41,080 nt of DNA from Azonexus sp. (GCA_031274715.1 JAISPT010000032.1:1-41080), one strand, 5' to 3'; shown: positions 26,675 to 34,927, counted from the first letter of the stretch. Notes: generated by a model not told the origin, from the letters alone. Numbers and translations are program-made.

Positions 26675-26935
26675 TCAGGGTAAACCAGCCGGCCGATCCG
26701 GCGGAACAGGATGCGCTACCGGCATTTCCGCCGTGACAGATACCTGCCGCTGGCCGGCTGACGGCATGGCCAGTTGTCCCAGCGCTACCGGTCGTGCCAC
26801 CACAATGCCGGCCGTCCCGGCCGGCCGAGAGGGTTGCACCAACGTCAACGGTGCGGTTCCGAAGCTATCGGCCACCACGGGACCGGCAACCAGCAGGCCG
26901 GCGGCCAACAATGAAGCAAAAGGCAAGTCGGTCAT
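26675..26935 (-). CDS. Small exported hypothetical protein
   Basis: An 86-residue frame starting MTDLPFASLLAAGLLVAGPV with a plausible signal peptide cleaved after VVADS or nearby. The mature part is about 60 residues, Pro/Ala/Val-rich, with the repeated flavour VVARPVALGQLAMP and VTAEMPVAHPVPPDRPAG. I recognise no family. It ends ten bases before the addB start, which suggests co-transcription, but the start has no clear ribosome binding site and the composition is biased. It may not be a true gene. If it is false, 26665-27076 is a gap without a gene, holding only a CAGGAGG/CCTCCTG inverted repeat at 27013-27039. Confidence 0.4.
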   Translation of the reverse strand: MTDLPFASLLAAGLLVAGPVVADSFGTAPLTLVQPSRPAGTAGIVVARPVALGQLAMPSAGQRQVSVTAEMPVAHPVPPDRPAGLP

Positions 26936-27076
26936 AGCGACGAACAGAACAACGGGAAGGTATCAGTATGCCATCCGGCCGGCTTTGCCGTACCCAACAG
27001 GCGCTTGGTTGGCAGGAGGTTTGCCACCTCGGCCTCCTGTTCCCGCCGGGAGCATTGGCCAAGCCGGTACGCAGGC

Positions 27077-27106
27077 AAAAAAAAGCCCTGCCGAGGCAGG
27101 GCTTTT
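27077..27106 (-). terminator. Rho-independent terminator of ompA
   Basis: On the minus strand AAAAGCCCTGCC pairs with GGCAGGGCTTTT around a two-base loop, followed by a run of eight T residues in total. It begins about 20 bases after the ompA stop. This is the clearest intrinsic terminator in the window. Confidence 0.92.
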
Positions 27107-27124
27107 GATTGTAGCAGCGGCGTC

Positions 27125-27787
27125 TTACTTGGTACCGATGAGTTCGATGTCGACGCGGCGATCCGGTTGCAGGCATTCGATCAGGGCCTTGGTCTTGGCG
27201 TTGCCCTTGCACTTGTCACCCGTCACCGGCTGGGTCTTGCCCTTGCCTTCGGTATAGACGCGGTTGGCTTCGACGCCCTTGCTGACCAGGTATTCCTTGA
27301 CCGCAGCAGCGCGCCGCTCGGACAGCTTCTGGTTGTAGGCAGCGCTACCGATACGGTCGGTGTGACCGACGGCCAGGATCACTTCGAGATTAATCGCGCC
27401 GGCCTTGGCAACCAGCTCGTCGAGCGCAGCCTTGCCTTCCGGACGCAGCACAGCCTTGTCGAAGTCGAACAGCGCATCGGCGGCGACGGTGATCTTCTCA
27501 CCGGTCGGCTTCGGCGCGGCGGTCGGAGCAGCGCCCGGTGCAGCCGGTGCAGCAGCGGCCTTAGCCTCGCAGGCTTCCTTCGGCAGCAGATCCTTGTCGC
27601 ACTCGCAACCGGCACTGTCGGCGGCGGCGGCGGCCGGGGTCCAGTAGCCGGTGCGCCAGCACAGGCCGGTACCGCTCTTGGCGACAACGTCGCGGCTATC
27701 GATGGCATAAACGCGTTCTTGGGCCGTGGCAGCGACACCGACACCAGCCAGCAGAGCAACCAGCAGAGACTTCTTGACAATATTCAT
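27125..27787 (-). CDS. OmpA-family outer-membrane / peptidoglycan-binding protein
   Basis: A 220-residue protein with a signal peptide (MNIVKKSLLVALLAGVGVAA, cut near TAQ). A short N-terminal region contains four Cys (GLCWRTGYW, CECDKDLLPKEAC), and an Ala/Pro linker at about 75-95 leads to a C-terminal OmpA domain: LFDFDKAVLRPEGKAALDEL, AVGHTDRIGS and YNQKLSERRAAAVKEYL. The Asp and Arg of the peptidoglycan-binding pocket are present, and it ends PDRRVDIELIGTK. No eight-strand beta barrel is present, so it probably tethers the envelope to peptidoglycan rather than forming a pore. ATG 27787 starts the signal peptide. It has its own terminator and diverges from the next gene. Confidence 0.92.
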   Translation of the reverse strand: MNIVKKSLLVALLAGVGVAATAQERVYAIDSRDVVAKSGTGLCWRTGYWTPAAAAADSAGCECDKDLLPKEACEAKAAAAPAAPGAAPTAAPKPTGEKITVAADALFDFDKAVLRPEGKAALDELVAKAGAINLEVILAVGHTDRIGSAAYNQKLSERRAAAVKEYLVSKGVEANRVYTEGKGKTQPVTGDKCKGNAKTKALIECLQPDRRVDIELIGTK

Positions 27788-27937
27788 GGTCTCGAGATTC
27801 CTATTGAAATGTTGGAGTGTGCGCACCGTAACGCCAACTTACTCGGGTTTACTGCGGCGACCGGCGCATTGTCGGCCAGGAACGGCAAAAAGGAAAGCCC
27901 GAACAGCGCTCACATGGTCATTTATCATGGGAGGCCG

Positions 27938-27964
27938 ATGTCTTTCCCCACCGAGTCGCCATGA
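27938..27964 (+). CDS. Eight-residue leader ORF overlapping the next start
   Basis: ATG 27938 follows a strong ribosome binding site (GGGAGG at 27930-27935) and encodes MSFPTESP before a TGA that overlaps the next gene's ATG as ATGA. The next gene has little ribosome binding site of its own, so reinitiation or coupling from this leader is likely. An alternative is that the long gene simply starts elsewhere, but no in-frame candidate is better. Confidence 0.35.
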   Translation: MSFPTESP

Positions 27965-30039
27965 GAAAAATATTCGCTCGCCTGCGCCGCCTGCTCGGTA
28001 CCCCCGCGCCTGGCGAAGAAGCGGTCGCCGCCGCACTCGAGGCTTTCCGCGCACCGGCAGCGGATACCCTGTTGTTGCTGCGCCGACTGGTCGCGGCGAT
28101 CCGCCCGCGCCGGGGCGCCGATGGCAGCAGCGGCGACCGCTACGCGATGATGCTCGATCGCCTCGAAGCCGACGCGTCGCTACGCCTCGCCTTCCACCGC
28201 CATGTCGTGCATTTCCTGGCTACCCGCCGCCTGGTCACCTTCTTCACCGACAGCGGCATCTTGCCCGGCACCGGGTTCTTCTCCGAATGGTGGCGCATTA
28301 TCGGCCATCGCCTGCTGCCCGAGGCGCCCGATGAGCGGCGCCTGAAGGATTGCCTGCACGTCATCTTCGACCGCCCCGACGACTGGCGCTGGCTGGAGGC
28401 AGCCACCACCGAGCAGGGCCGGCAACTGTGGACCATCATCGCCCCGACCGAGGACATGCAGGGCATCGACTGGCGCGCCATCGAGGAGCAGATGCTCGAT
28501 GCCGTGCTGCTGCTCGCCCACCGCGTCAGCGGCCTCGGCGTCGAAAGCGAGCTGATGCGCGCCGCGCCCGATTTCGACGACAACACACCTTGCTTCATCG
28601 CCCTCTCGGCCGAGGCACTGGAATTCGCCACTACGTTGCGTCGCGCCCTCGACCAGCCGGATCAGCAGGCCGACGACGGCAGCCAGTTGTTGGTCATCGC
28701 CGACCAATGCGGCAAGACCTTGCAGCGCATCCGGCGCCGCGCGCTGACCGTCGGCACCAGCCTGCACTTGTCTTACCTCCTGCGGCGCAGCGAGCAGAGC
28801 CTGGAGCGCTTGCAGGATCTGGTCATCATCCTCGTCGGCGGCCGCGATCAGCGCATCCACCACGAGGCCATCAGCGGTTTGGCGAGTTTCGTCCACGCCG
28901 CATTCCTCGCCGAGAACCGGCGTAACAGCCTGAGCTTCTACATAGACCAGTTGTCGCGCCTGCTCGCCGTGCGCGTCACCGAAAACGCCGCCCGCTCCGG
29001 CGAGCACTATATCTGCGACACGCCGGCCGACTACCGCCAGATGTGGCTGTCGGCGGCCGGTGCCGGCGTACTGATCGGCATCATGGCGCTGCTCAAGATT
29101 TTCGTCAGCGAACTGAATGCTCCGCTGTTCGTCGAGGCCTTTCTGTTCAGCATGATCTACGGCCTCGGTTTCGTCGTCATCTTCCTGCTCGGCATGACCG
29201 TCGCCACCAAGCAGCCAGCGATGACGGCGCAGACGCTGGCCAGCCTGCTCGGCGACCTGAAGCCAACGCGCGCCGCCGATCTCGAACGCCTGGTCGACGT
29301 CGTCGCCGCGGTGACGCGCAGCCAACTGGCGGCCATCACCGGCAATGTGATGGTCGCACTGCCGGTGGCTATCGCCGCCGCTGTCGGCCTCGCCTGGCTC
29401 AGCGGCAGCCCGCCAATCTCGCTGGAAAAGGGCGCCCATCTGCTGGCCGATCTCGATCCGCTGAGCTGGGCCATCCCGCATGCCGCCATTGCTGGTTTCT
29501 ACCTGTTCCTGTCCGGCCTGATTTCGGGTTATTTCGACAACCGGGCCGCCTATGCCGACCTCGGCCGCCGCATCGGCCGCCTCCGCTGGCTACAGCGCCT
29601 CGCCGGGGCGGGTCGGGCGCAGCGCGTCGGCGGCTACATCGAAAACCACCTCGGCGGCATCATGGGCAACTTCCTGTTCGGCTGCATGCTCGGCTCGACC
29701 GGCGTCATCGGCACCATCCTCGGCCTGCCGCTGGACATCCGCCATATCGCCTTCGCCAGCGCCAACCTCGGCTACGCGCTACAGAGCTTCCAGTTCGACT
29801 TGCCGCTGCGCGCCGTACTCTGGGCCGCCCTCGGCATCGCCGCGATCGGCCTGACCAACCTCATGGTCAGTTTCGCCCTGGCCATGCGCATGGCACTCGG
29901 CACCCGGCGCATCCGCTTCACCCACTGGGGACCACTGGCCCGCGCTATCGGCCGACGCTTCCTGGCCGAACCGCGCAGCTTCCTGCTGCCGCGGCGCCTG
30001 CCGACGGCTGCGGCAACGCCACCCGAGAGCGGAGACTGA
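27961..30039 (+). CDS. Gcr-family polytopic membrane protein (annotated in databases as site-specific recombinase)
   Basis: A 692-residue protein. The first about 360 residues are soluble and helical (FHRHVVHFLATRRLVTFFTD, DDWRWLEAATTE, LSFYIDQLSRLLAVRVTENA). The rest has about six membrane helices, from MWLSAAGAGVLIGIMALLKI through GFVVIFLLGMTVATKQPAMT, HAAIAGFYLFLSGLISGYFD and GNFLFGCMLGSTGVIGTILG. This is the pattern of the PF10136 'SpecificRecomb' family, named after a Neisseria gene. I see no tyrosine or serine recombinase motif, and the topology argues for a membrane function that is not known. ATG 27961 overlaps the stop of an eight-codon leader ORF. It is transcribed alone, away from ompA. 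Confidence 0.85.
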   Translation: MRKIFARLRRLLGTPAPGEEAVAAALEAFRAPAADTLLLLRRLVAAIRPRRGADGSSGDRYAMMLDRLEADASLRLAFHRHVVHFLATRRLVTFFTDSGILPGTGFFSEWWRIIGHRLLPEAPDERRLKDCLHVIFDRPDDWRWLEAATTEQGRQLWTIIAPTEDMQGIDWRAIEEQMLDAVLLLAHRVSGLGVESELMRAAPDFDDNTPCFIALSAEALEFATTLRRALDQPDQQADDGSQLLVIADQCGKTLQRIRRRALTVGTSLHLSYLLRRSEQSLERLQDLVIILVGGRDQRIHHEAISGLASFVHAAFLAENRRNSLSFYIDQLSRLLAVRVTENAARSGEHYICDTPADYRQMWLSAAGAGVLIGIMALLKIFVSELNAPLFVEAFLFSMIYGLGFVVIFLLGMTVATKQPAMTAQTLASLLGDLKPTRAADLERLVDVVAAVTRSQLAAITGNVMVALPVAIAAAVGLAWLSGSPPISLEKGAHLLADLDPLSWAIPHAAIAGFYLFLSGLISGYFDNRAAYADLGRRIGRLRWLQRLAGAGRAQRVGGYIENHLGGIMGNFLFGCMLGSTGVIGTILGLPLDIRHIAFASANLGYALQSFQFDLPLRAVLWAALGIAAIGLTNLMVSFALAMRMALGTRRIRFTHWGPLARAIGRRFLAEPRSFLLPRRLPTAAATPPESGD

Positions 30040-30046
30040 TACGAAA

Positions 30047-30075
30047 CCCCGGCGGCCCACCCCAGGCCGCCGGGG
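30047..30075. terminator. Strong GC hairpin between convergent genes
   Basis: CCCCGGCGGCC and GGCCGCCGGGG pair over 11 bases with a seven-base loop, placed between the stops of the two convergent genes. There is no T-run on either side. It probably ends or stabilises transcripts from both directions. Confidence 0.6.
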
Positions 30076-30087
30076 AGCGGCGGCAGT

Positions 30088-32061
30088 TCAGTCGCCAGCC
30101 AGCCAATCCTGTGCCTCGGCGGCACTGGCGTAGATCTGCGGCGCCATCTGATGGCCGGCCAGGGCTTCGCCAAGCTTGAAGCGCAGGAAGGCGCTCGAGG
30201 TGTAGCGGGTGACGTCGTGGTAGTAGGTCTGGACCACGTCGTGCACCATTGCCGCATAGGCGTCGGCCAACTCCGGGACGATATCGAAGCGGTCGTAATT
30301 GACGATGGCGTAGACCTTGTGGCCGAGCGGCCCCAGGCGCTCGGCGACGGCGCTGCGGATACGCTCGATATCGGCCATGCTGCGTACCGAGAGACCGGAA
30401 AAGTCGAGCAGGAACAGGTTTTGTTCGGCGTTGTAGGTCAGGCGCTCGGCCAACGGCCGGTCCAGCAGAGCGGAACGGAGTTCCATCAGTTCATCGGCGA
30501 AGATACGCGCGTCCATCAGCTTCGGCTCGCCGCGCAACAGCGGGCGGAAGGCCATCTTGTCGAGGATGTCGCGCTGCAGGTCGACGCCCGGCGCGATCTC
30601 GGTCAGTTCCAGGCCCTCGGGCGTCAACGCAAAGACACAGCGCTCGGTGATGTAGATCACGTCCCGGCCCCATTTGACAGCCTGCGGCCCGCTGAAGGTG
30701 CGGTGCTCAACCTCGTCGACGAACTTGAGAGCGCCGCCGTCCTCAAGGATACGCAGGCGCCCGTCCTCGATCGCGACCTGCAGCTTGCCGGCGGTGAAAG
30801 TGCCGACGAAGATCACTTTCTTGGCATTCTGCGAGATGTTGATGAAGCCGCCGGCGCCGGCTAGGCGTGGACCAAACTTGGAGACGTTGAGATTGCCCTG
30901 GCGGTCGGCCTGGGCCAAGCCGAGTACGGCGATGTCAAGGCCGCCACCATCGTAGAAATCGAACTGGCTGGGCTGATCGATGATCGCCTGGGTATTGGTG
31001 GCGGCGCCGAAATTGAGGCCACCGGCCGGCACGCCACCGACCACGCCGGGCTCGGCGGTCAGCGTCAGCAGGTCGATGATGCGTTCCTCGGCGGCGACGT
31101 CAGCCACCCCCTCAGGCATGCCGATGCCGAGATTGACGACGGCGTCGGGGCGCAACTCAAGCGCCGCCCGGCGAGCGATGATCTTGCGCTCGCTCATCAC
31201 CATCGGCGCGATGGCTGACATTGGCACCCTGATCTCGCCGGCGAAGGCCGGGCTGTATTGCTCGGCGAAGGTCTGCATGTGGTATTCGGGCTTCTCGGCG
31301 ACCACCACGCAGTCGACCAGGATGCCGGGAACCGTGACCCGGCGCGGGTTCAGCGTGCCGCGCTCGGCGATGCGCTCGACCTGGGCAATGACAATGCCAC
31401 CGGAATTGTGAGCGGCCGTGGCGATAGCCAGAGCCTCCAGCGTCAGCGCCTCCTTCTCCATGCTGATGTTACCGTCGGGATCGGCGGTGGTGCCGCGGAT
31501 GATCCCGACGTTGATCGGGAAAGCCTTGTAGAACAGGTATTCCTCGCCGTCGATCTCCATCAGCCGGACCAGATCCTGTGTCGTGCGGGCGTTGAGCTTG
31601 CCGCCGCCGAAGCGCGGGTCGACGAAGGTGCCGAGGCCAACGTGGGTCAAGGTACCTGGCTTGCCGGCTGCGATGTCGCGAAACAGGTGGGCGACCACAC
31701 CCTGCGGCAAGTTCCAAGCCTCGATACGGTTGGCCACGGCCAGTTGTTGTAACTTGGGCACCAACCCCCAATGACCACCGATGACCCGACCGACCAGACC
31801 ATCATGGCCGAGATGGTTGAGGCCGCGGTCCTTGCCGTCGCCCTGGCCAGCGGCATAGACCAGGGTCAGGTTGCGCGGGCTGCCTTGGCCGTGATCATCA
31901 TTGGCCACCGCCTCGAGAAAGCGCTGCTCGAGGGCGACGGCAATGTTCTCGGGAATGCCGATGCCGACGAAACCGCCGGTGGCTACCGTATCGCCATCCT
32001 TGATCAAGCGGACGGCATCACGGGCGGAAACGATCTTGCCGGCATCCGAATGCTTTTCCAT
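30088..32061 (-). CDS. Class I acyl-CoA (propionate/acetate) CoA-transferase with C-terminal extension
   Basis: A 657-residue protein. Residues 8-510 are a class I CoA-transferase with fused alpha and beta halves: DGDTVATGGFVGIGIPENI at the start, PDAVVNLGIGMPEGVADVA opening the second half, and the catalytic glutamate Glu337 in TAEPGVVGGVPAGG. This resembles YdiF and propionate CoA-transferase, which exchange CoA between short acyl groups and are about 525-530 residues. The remaining about 130 residues (AERLTYNAEQNLFLLDFSGL, AERLGPLGHKVYAIVNYDRF) look like an added STAS/SpoIIAA-type domain, an inference from pattern only. GGAGGAGG before ATG 32061 fixes the start. It may serve acetate or propionate recycling, for instance in polyhydroxyalkanoate metabolism. 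Confidence 0.88.
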   Translation of the reverse strand: MEKHSDAGKIVSARDAVRLIKDGDTVATGGFVGIGIPENIAVALEQRFLEAVANDDHGQGSPRNLTLVYAAGQGDGKDRGLNHLGHDGLVGRVIGGHWGLVPKLQQLAVANRIEAWNLPQGVVAHLFRDIAAGKPGTLTHVGLGTFVDPRFGGGKLNARTTQDLVRLMEIDGEEYLFYKAFPINVGIIRGTTADPDGNISMEKEALTLEALAIATAAHNSGGIVIAQVERIAERGTLNPRRVTVPGILVDCVVVAEKPEYHMQTFAEQYSPAFAGEIRVPMSAIAPMVMSERKIIARRAALELRPDAVVNLGIGMPEGVADVAAEERIIDLLTLTAEPGVVGGVPAGGLNFGAATNTQAIIDQPSQFDFYDGGGLDIAVLGLAQADRQGNLNVSKFGPRLAGAGGFINISQNAKKVIFVGTFTAGKLQVAIEDGRLRILEDGGALKFVDEVEHRTFSGPQAVKWGRDVIYITERCVFALTPEGLELTEIAPGVDLQRDILDKMAFRPLLRGEPKLMDARIFADELMELRSALLDRPLAERLTYNAEQNLFLLDFSGLSVRSMADIERIRSAVAERLGPLGHKVYAIVNYDRFDIVPELADAYAAMVHDVVQTYYHDVTRYTSSAFLRFKLGEALAGHQMAPQIYASAAEAQDWLAGD

Positions 32062-32101
32062 GGTGAACCTCCTCCGTAGTAGTAATAGATGAATCGCAGG
32101 C

Positions 32102-32215
32102 TCAGTGATGAGCGAGCGCCACCTCGATCTCGGCGAAGACTTGCACCGACACGCCGAACTGGCGCCCGAGCTTTTTCGGGACATTGACAATGCCACTGAC
32201 ACAGACGTTCAGCAT
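32102..32215 (-). CDS. Possible 37-residue small protein
   Basis: ATG 32215 opens a frame reading MLNVCVSGIVNVPKKLGRQF and ending VEIALAHH-like (…FAEIEVALAHH). A GAGGAGAGAG purine run lies about 17 bases before the ATG, nearer to an in-frame ATT. It lies 40 bases upstream of the CoA-transferase start on the same strand. I recognise no family. It could be a leader gene, a gene fragment or chance. Confidence 0.22.
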   Translation of the reverse strand: MLNVCVSGIVNVPKKLGRQFGVSVQVFAEIEVALAHH

Positions 32216-32493
32216 ATCCGAAAAAATGTCTCTCTCCTCGAACCGTTGTTGTTCTGGTAAGTCACCTCAGGCTGAAGCCTGGAGCGCCCCACCGCGGGTT
32301 TGGGGCATCTTCGGTACCTAGCCCGTGGTCAAGCATCCGGGCACGGTAGCGACGGCGGATCGCGTCGTCCGCCGAGCATTCGGCAATTCACCAGGCTTGG
32401 CAAGGGCTTTCGGAAAACCCCAATGTCGTTGCCGGCAAGATTCGCCAAGCGGCCTATACTGCTGCCATCACGGCGTAACAAACGGAGGGCAGC
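32216..32493. promoter_or_regulatory. Structured gap between the CoA-transferase and sixA
   Basis: No gene is seen in these 278 bases. CAGGCT-GA-AGCCTG (32268-32281) is a tight hairpin, next to GCCCC...GGGGC (about 32286-32306). On the plus strand TATACT at 32455-32460 is a good -10 element for sixA, without a convincing -35. GGAGGG at 32484-32489 is the sixA ribosome binding site. No known riboswitch is recognised. Confidence 0.4.
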
Positions 32494-32979
32494 ATGCCGG
32501 ATTTACCCGGAGCAACGAGCATGGATCTGTTGTTGTGGCGCCACGCCGAAGCCGTAGCCGAAGACGACGACGACCTGAAACGCCCGCTGACCGAACGCGG
32601 CCAGCACCAGGCCAAGGTCATGGCAGCCTGGATCAAGGCGCACCAGCCGAAAGGGCTGCGCGTTCTGGCCAGCCCGGCAGTGCGCACGCGGCAGACGGCG
32701 CAGGCGCTGCAACTGCCGTTCGAGATCGAGCGCCGGATCGGCCCCGACGCCTGCGTCTCCGCCCTGATCGCCGCCTCCGGCTGGCCACAGGCCGCTGGCG
32801 CCGTGCTGCTGGTCGGCCACCAGCCCTCGCTCGGCCGCCTGGCGGCGCTGTTGCTGGCCGGCCACGAAGCCGAGTGGAGCATCAAGAAGGGCGCCTTGTG
32901 GTGGTTTTCCAACCGCATCCGGCGTGGCGAGACGCAAACCGTGCTGCGGGCGGTGATAGCGGCCGAATTGCTTGACTGA
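32494..32979 (+). CDS. sixA: Phosphohistidine phosphatase SixA-type
   Basis: A 161-residue single-domain histidine phosphatase. It has the RHG-type motif LLLWRHAEA (Arg16, His17), the LASPAVRTRQTAQAL segment with a second arginine, and the distal LLVGHQPSLG with His109. SixA removes phosphate from phosphohistidine on phosphotransfer proteins; other members act on small phosphoesters. The start at 32494 follows GGAGGG. A second ATG at 32521 begins closer to the domain and cannot be excluded. It is followed after 87 bases by ppk2 on the same strand, a possible two-gene phosphate-metabolism unit. Confidence 0.88.
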   Translation: MPDLPGATSMDLLLWRHAEAVAEDDDDLKRPLTERGQHQAKVMAAWIKAHQPKGLRVLASPAVRTRQTAQALQLPFEIERRIGPDACVSALIAASGWPQAAGAVLLVGHQPSLGRLAALLLAGHEAEWSIKKGALWWFSNRIRRGETQTVLRAVIAAELLD

Positions 32980-33066
32980 AAAACGCCGGCGGTCGGCCAG
33001 GACTGGACAAACAGCGGCTTGTTGCCGTGAAATAGCTGGATTGACCACCCGCATCCGGAGAACAGC

Positions 33067-34191
33067 ATGACCACCCGCAGCAAAACCGCCGCCGTCCCGA
33101 CGCCCCAGAACGCCGCCCCCGCGCCTGCCGCCCACCGCGCAGCGCAGCGCGGACGCCCGGTCGTCCGTGGCGATATCGCACCGCAGTTGAGCGCCGCCGG
33201 CATCGAGGGTTTCACCGTGCAAGCGGCGGCCGAGGGCGCACGTGAAGCGAAAATGGGCGCCCTGCAGGACGTCATCAACGGCCTGCCGGCCGAGGAGTCG
33301 GTCGCCCTGCTCAAGGGCCTGCTCAAACAGCAACGAATGGAGGCCGATACCCAGGCCGCCAACCCCGACGAGGAACTGGTCAGTGATTGGCGGCGCGGCG
33401 GCTACCCGTACAAGAATCTGATGCAGCGGCGTAACTATGAGCGGCAGAAATACCGGCTACAGGTCGAACTCCTGAAGTTGCAGGCCTGGGTCAAGGAAAC
33501 CGGACAGAAGGTGGTGATCCTGTTCGAGGGCCGCGACGCGGCTGGCAAGGGCGGCACCATCAAACGCTTCATGGAGCATCTGAATCCCCGCGGCGCTCGC
33601 GTCGTGGCGCTGGAAAAGCCATCGGAAACGGAGCGTGGCCAATGGTATTTCCAGCGTTACGTGCAGCATCTGCCGACCGATGGCGAGATCGTGCTGTTCG
33701 ACCGCTCCTGGTACAACCGCTCCGGCGTCGAGCATGTCATGGGCTTCTGCTCTGGCCAGGAATACGCCGAGTTCGTCCGCCAGGCGCCGGAATTCGAGCG
33801 CATGCTGGTCCGCAACGGTACCCATCTGATCAAATTCTGGTTCTCGGTGAGCCAGGAGGAGCAGCGCCGGCGCTTCCGCGAGCGCAAAGTGCATCCGCTC
33901 AAACAGTGGAAGCTGTCACCGGTCGACCTGGCCTCGCTCGACAAGTGGGACGACTACACCAAGGCCAAGGAAGCGATGTTCTTCCACACCGACACCGCCG
34001 ACGCACCGTGGACGGTGATCAAGTCCAACTGCAAGAAGCGGGCGCGCCTGAACGCCTTGCGCTACATCCTGCACAAGCTGCCGTACGGGAACAAGGACAC
34101 CGAGCGCATCGGCAACCTCGACCCGCTGATCGTCGGCCGCGCCAACGTGGTCTACGAGCGTGGCGAACACCAGGGCATGCCGATTCTCTAG
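33067..34191 (+). CDS. ppk2: Polyphosphate kinase 2, class I
   Basis: A 374-residue protein. An Ala/Pro-rich and variable N-terminal region of about 110 residues precedes the PPK2 domain. That domain has Walker A FEGRDAAGKGGTIKRFMEHL (Gly155 to Gly163), GQWYFQRYVQHLPTDGEIVL leading to Walker B FDRSWYNRSGVEHVMGF (from residue 211), the lid module EEQRRRFRERKVHPLKQWKL and the end LDPLIVGRANVVYERGEHQG. One-domain class I PPK2 enzymes phosphorylate nucleoside diphosphates (GDP or ADP) using polyphosphate. CCGGAGAACAGC precedes the ATG. With sixA upstream and a Pho box elsewhere in the window, it fits a phosphate-storing bacterium. Confidence 0.93.
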   Translation: MTTRSKTAAVPTPQNAAPAPAAHRAAQRGRPVVRGDIAPQLSAAGIEGFTVQAAAEGAREAKMGALQDVINGLPAEESVALLKGLLKQQRMEADTQAANPDEELVSDWRRGGYPYKNLMQRRNYERQKYRLQVELLKLQAWVKETGQKVVILFEGRDAAGKGGTIKRFMEHLNPRGARVVALEKPSETERGQWYFQRYVQHLPTDGEIVLFDRSWYNRSGVEHVMGFCSGQEYAEFVRQAPEFERMLVRNGTHLIKFWFSVSQEEQRRRFRERKVHPLKQWKLSPVDLASLDKWDDYTKAKEAMFFHTDTADAPWTVIKSNCKKRARLNALRYILHKLPYGNKDTERIGNLDPLIVGRANVVYERGEHQGMPIL

Positions 34192-34219
34192 CCGCTGACA
34201 GCCCCCGTCTTTCCTTCTC

Positions 34220-34711
34220 CTAACTGACAACGTAGGCGGCGCTGCCGGTCGCGATCAGCAGCCCGCTCTCGTTCTCCAGGCGCATCTGCACCGAGGCAAT
34301 GCGCCCGCCCAGGCGTGTCAAGTGGCCGGTAGCGGTGAAGGTCCGGCCAATACCCTGATGCAGGTAATCAGTACGCAGATCGATGGTGCCGATGCGACCG
34401 AAGCGGTGGCCGACCTGCTCGGCCGTCTCGCTGTTGAATTTTTCGGCAATTCCGACCGTCACGGCAAAACCGCCAACGGTGTCGAGGGCGGCGGCAATCA
34501 CGCCGCCGTGCAGACGGCCGTGCAGATAATGGCCGATCAGTTCCGGCCGCATGTCGAACGCCAGTTGCGGCGCTTCGAGCGCCAACGAGACAACGCGCAG
34601 GCCGAGCACCGCATTGAAGCGCAGGCGCTGCTCGAACACCTCGCGCAGCATCGTCTCAAGAAGCTGTTGCTCGGCGGCGGAACGACGGGGAAGCGGCGAC
34701 GGAGGAGTCAT
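34220..34711 (-). CDS. Hotdog-fold acyl-CoA thioesterase, YigI-like
   Basis: A 163-residue single hotdog-domain protein. It matches E. coli YigI in motif order: LRFNAVLGLRVVSLALEAPQ, HYLHGRLHGGVIAAALDTVG with the family HGG and catalytic-site region, FGRIGTIDLRTDYLHQGIGR, and ASVQMRLENESGLLIATGSA. It probably hydrolyses medium-chain or long-chain acyl-CoA in the cytoplasm. The start at 34711 (MTPPSPLPRR) is the nearest methionine to the domain, although a further 21-residue upstream extension is open. It converges on ppk2 and diverges from marR across the operator-bearing gap. Confidence 0.87.
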   Translation of the reverse strand: MTPPSPLPRRSAAEQQLLETMLREVFEQRLRFNAVLGLRVVSLALEAPQLAFDMRPELIGHYLHGRLHGGVIAAALDTVGGFAVTVGIAEKFNSETAEQVGHRFGRIGTIDLRTDYLHQGIGRTFTATGHLTRLGGRIASVQMRLENESGLLIATGSAAYVVS

Positions 34712-34850
34712 ATACAGAACGGACAGTGAAAAACGAGAGGCGGAATTATCGGCGGCGCTTCCGAAGGGGGTCAATGCCCGCCCGGCAAAATGGATCGGTC
34801 ATCAAGTATCCGAGCCTTGGCACGCAGGCGGCCCCACTGAAACACTGCTT

Positions 34851-34883
34851 ATGCAAAGATTGCATGGATAATATTTGCAGCAA
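34851..34883. promoter_or_regulatory. Palindromic MarR-type operator and promoter of the efflux operon
   Basis: ATGCAAAGATTGCAT (34851-34865) is a perfect palindrome of two six-base arms with a three-base spacer. TTGCAGCAA at 34875-34883 repeats the TTGC half site. A GATAAT hexamer at 34867-34872 is a good -10, so a repressor on the palindrome would cover the -35 to -10 region. The marR ATG lies about 60 bases downstream. Confidence 0.6.
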
Positions 34884-34927
34884 CAATTAAATTGACGGCT
34901 CGTTAAATCCGACTGTCACCCACCCCC

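Noticed and set aside
28854..30179. Other-frame ORFs over the Gcr-family gene, and a true DNA recombinase
   Set aside because: The alternative frames are Arg/Pro-rich shadows, and the real frame shows membrane helices without recombinase catalytic motifs.
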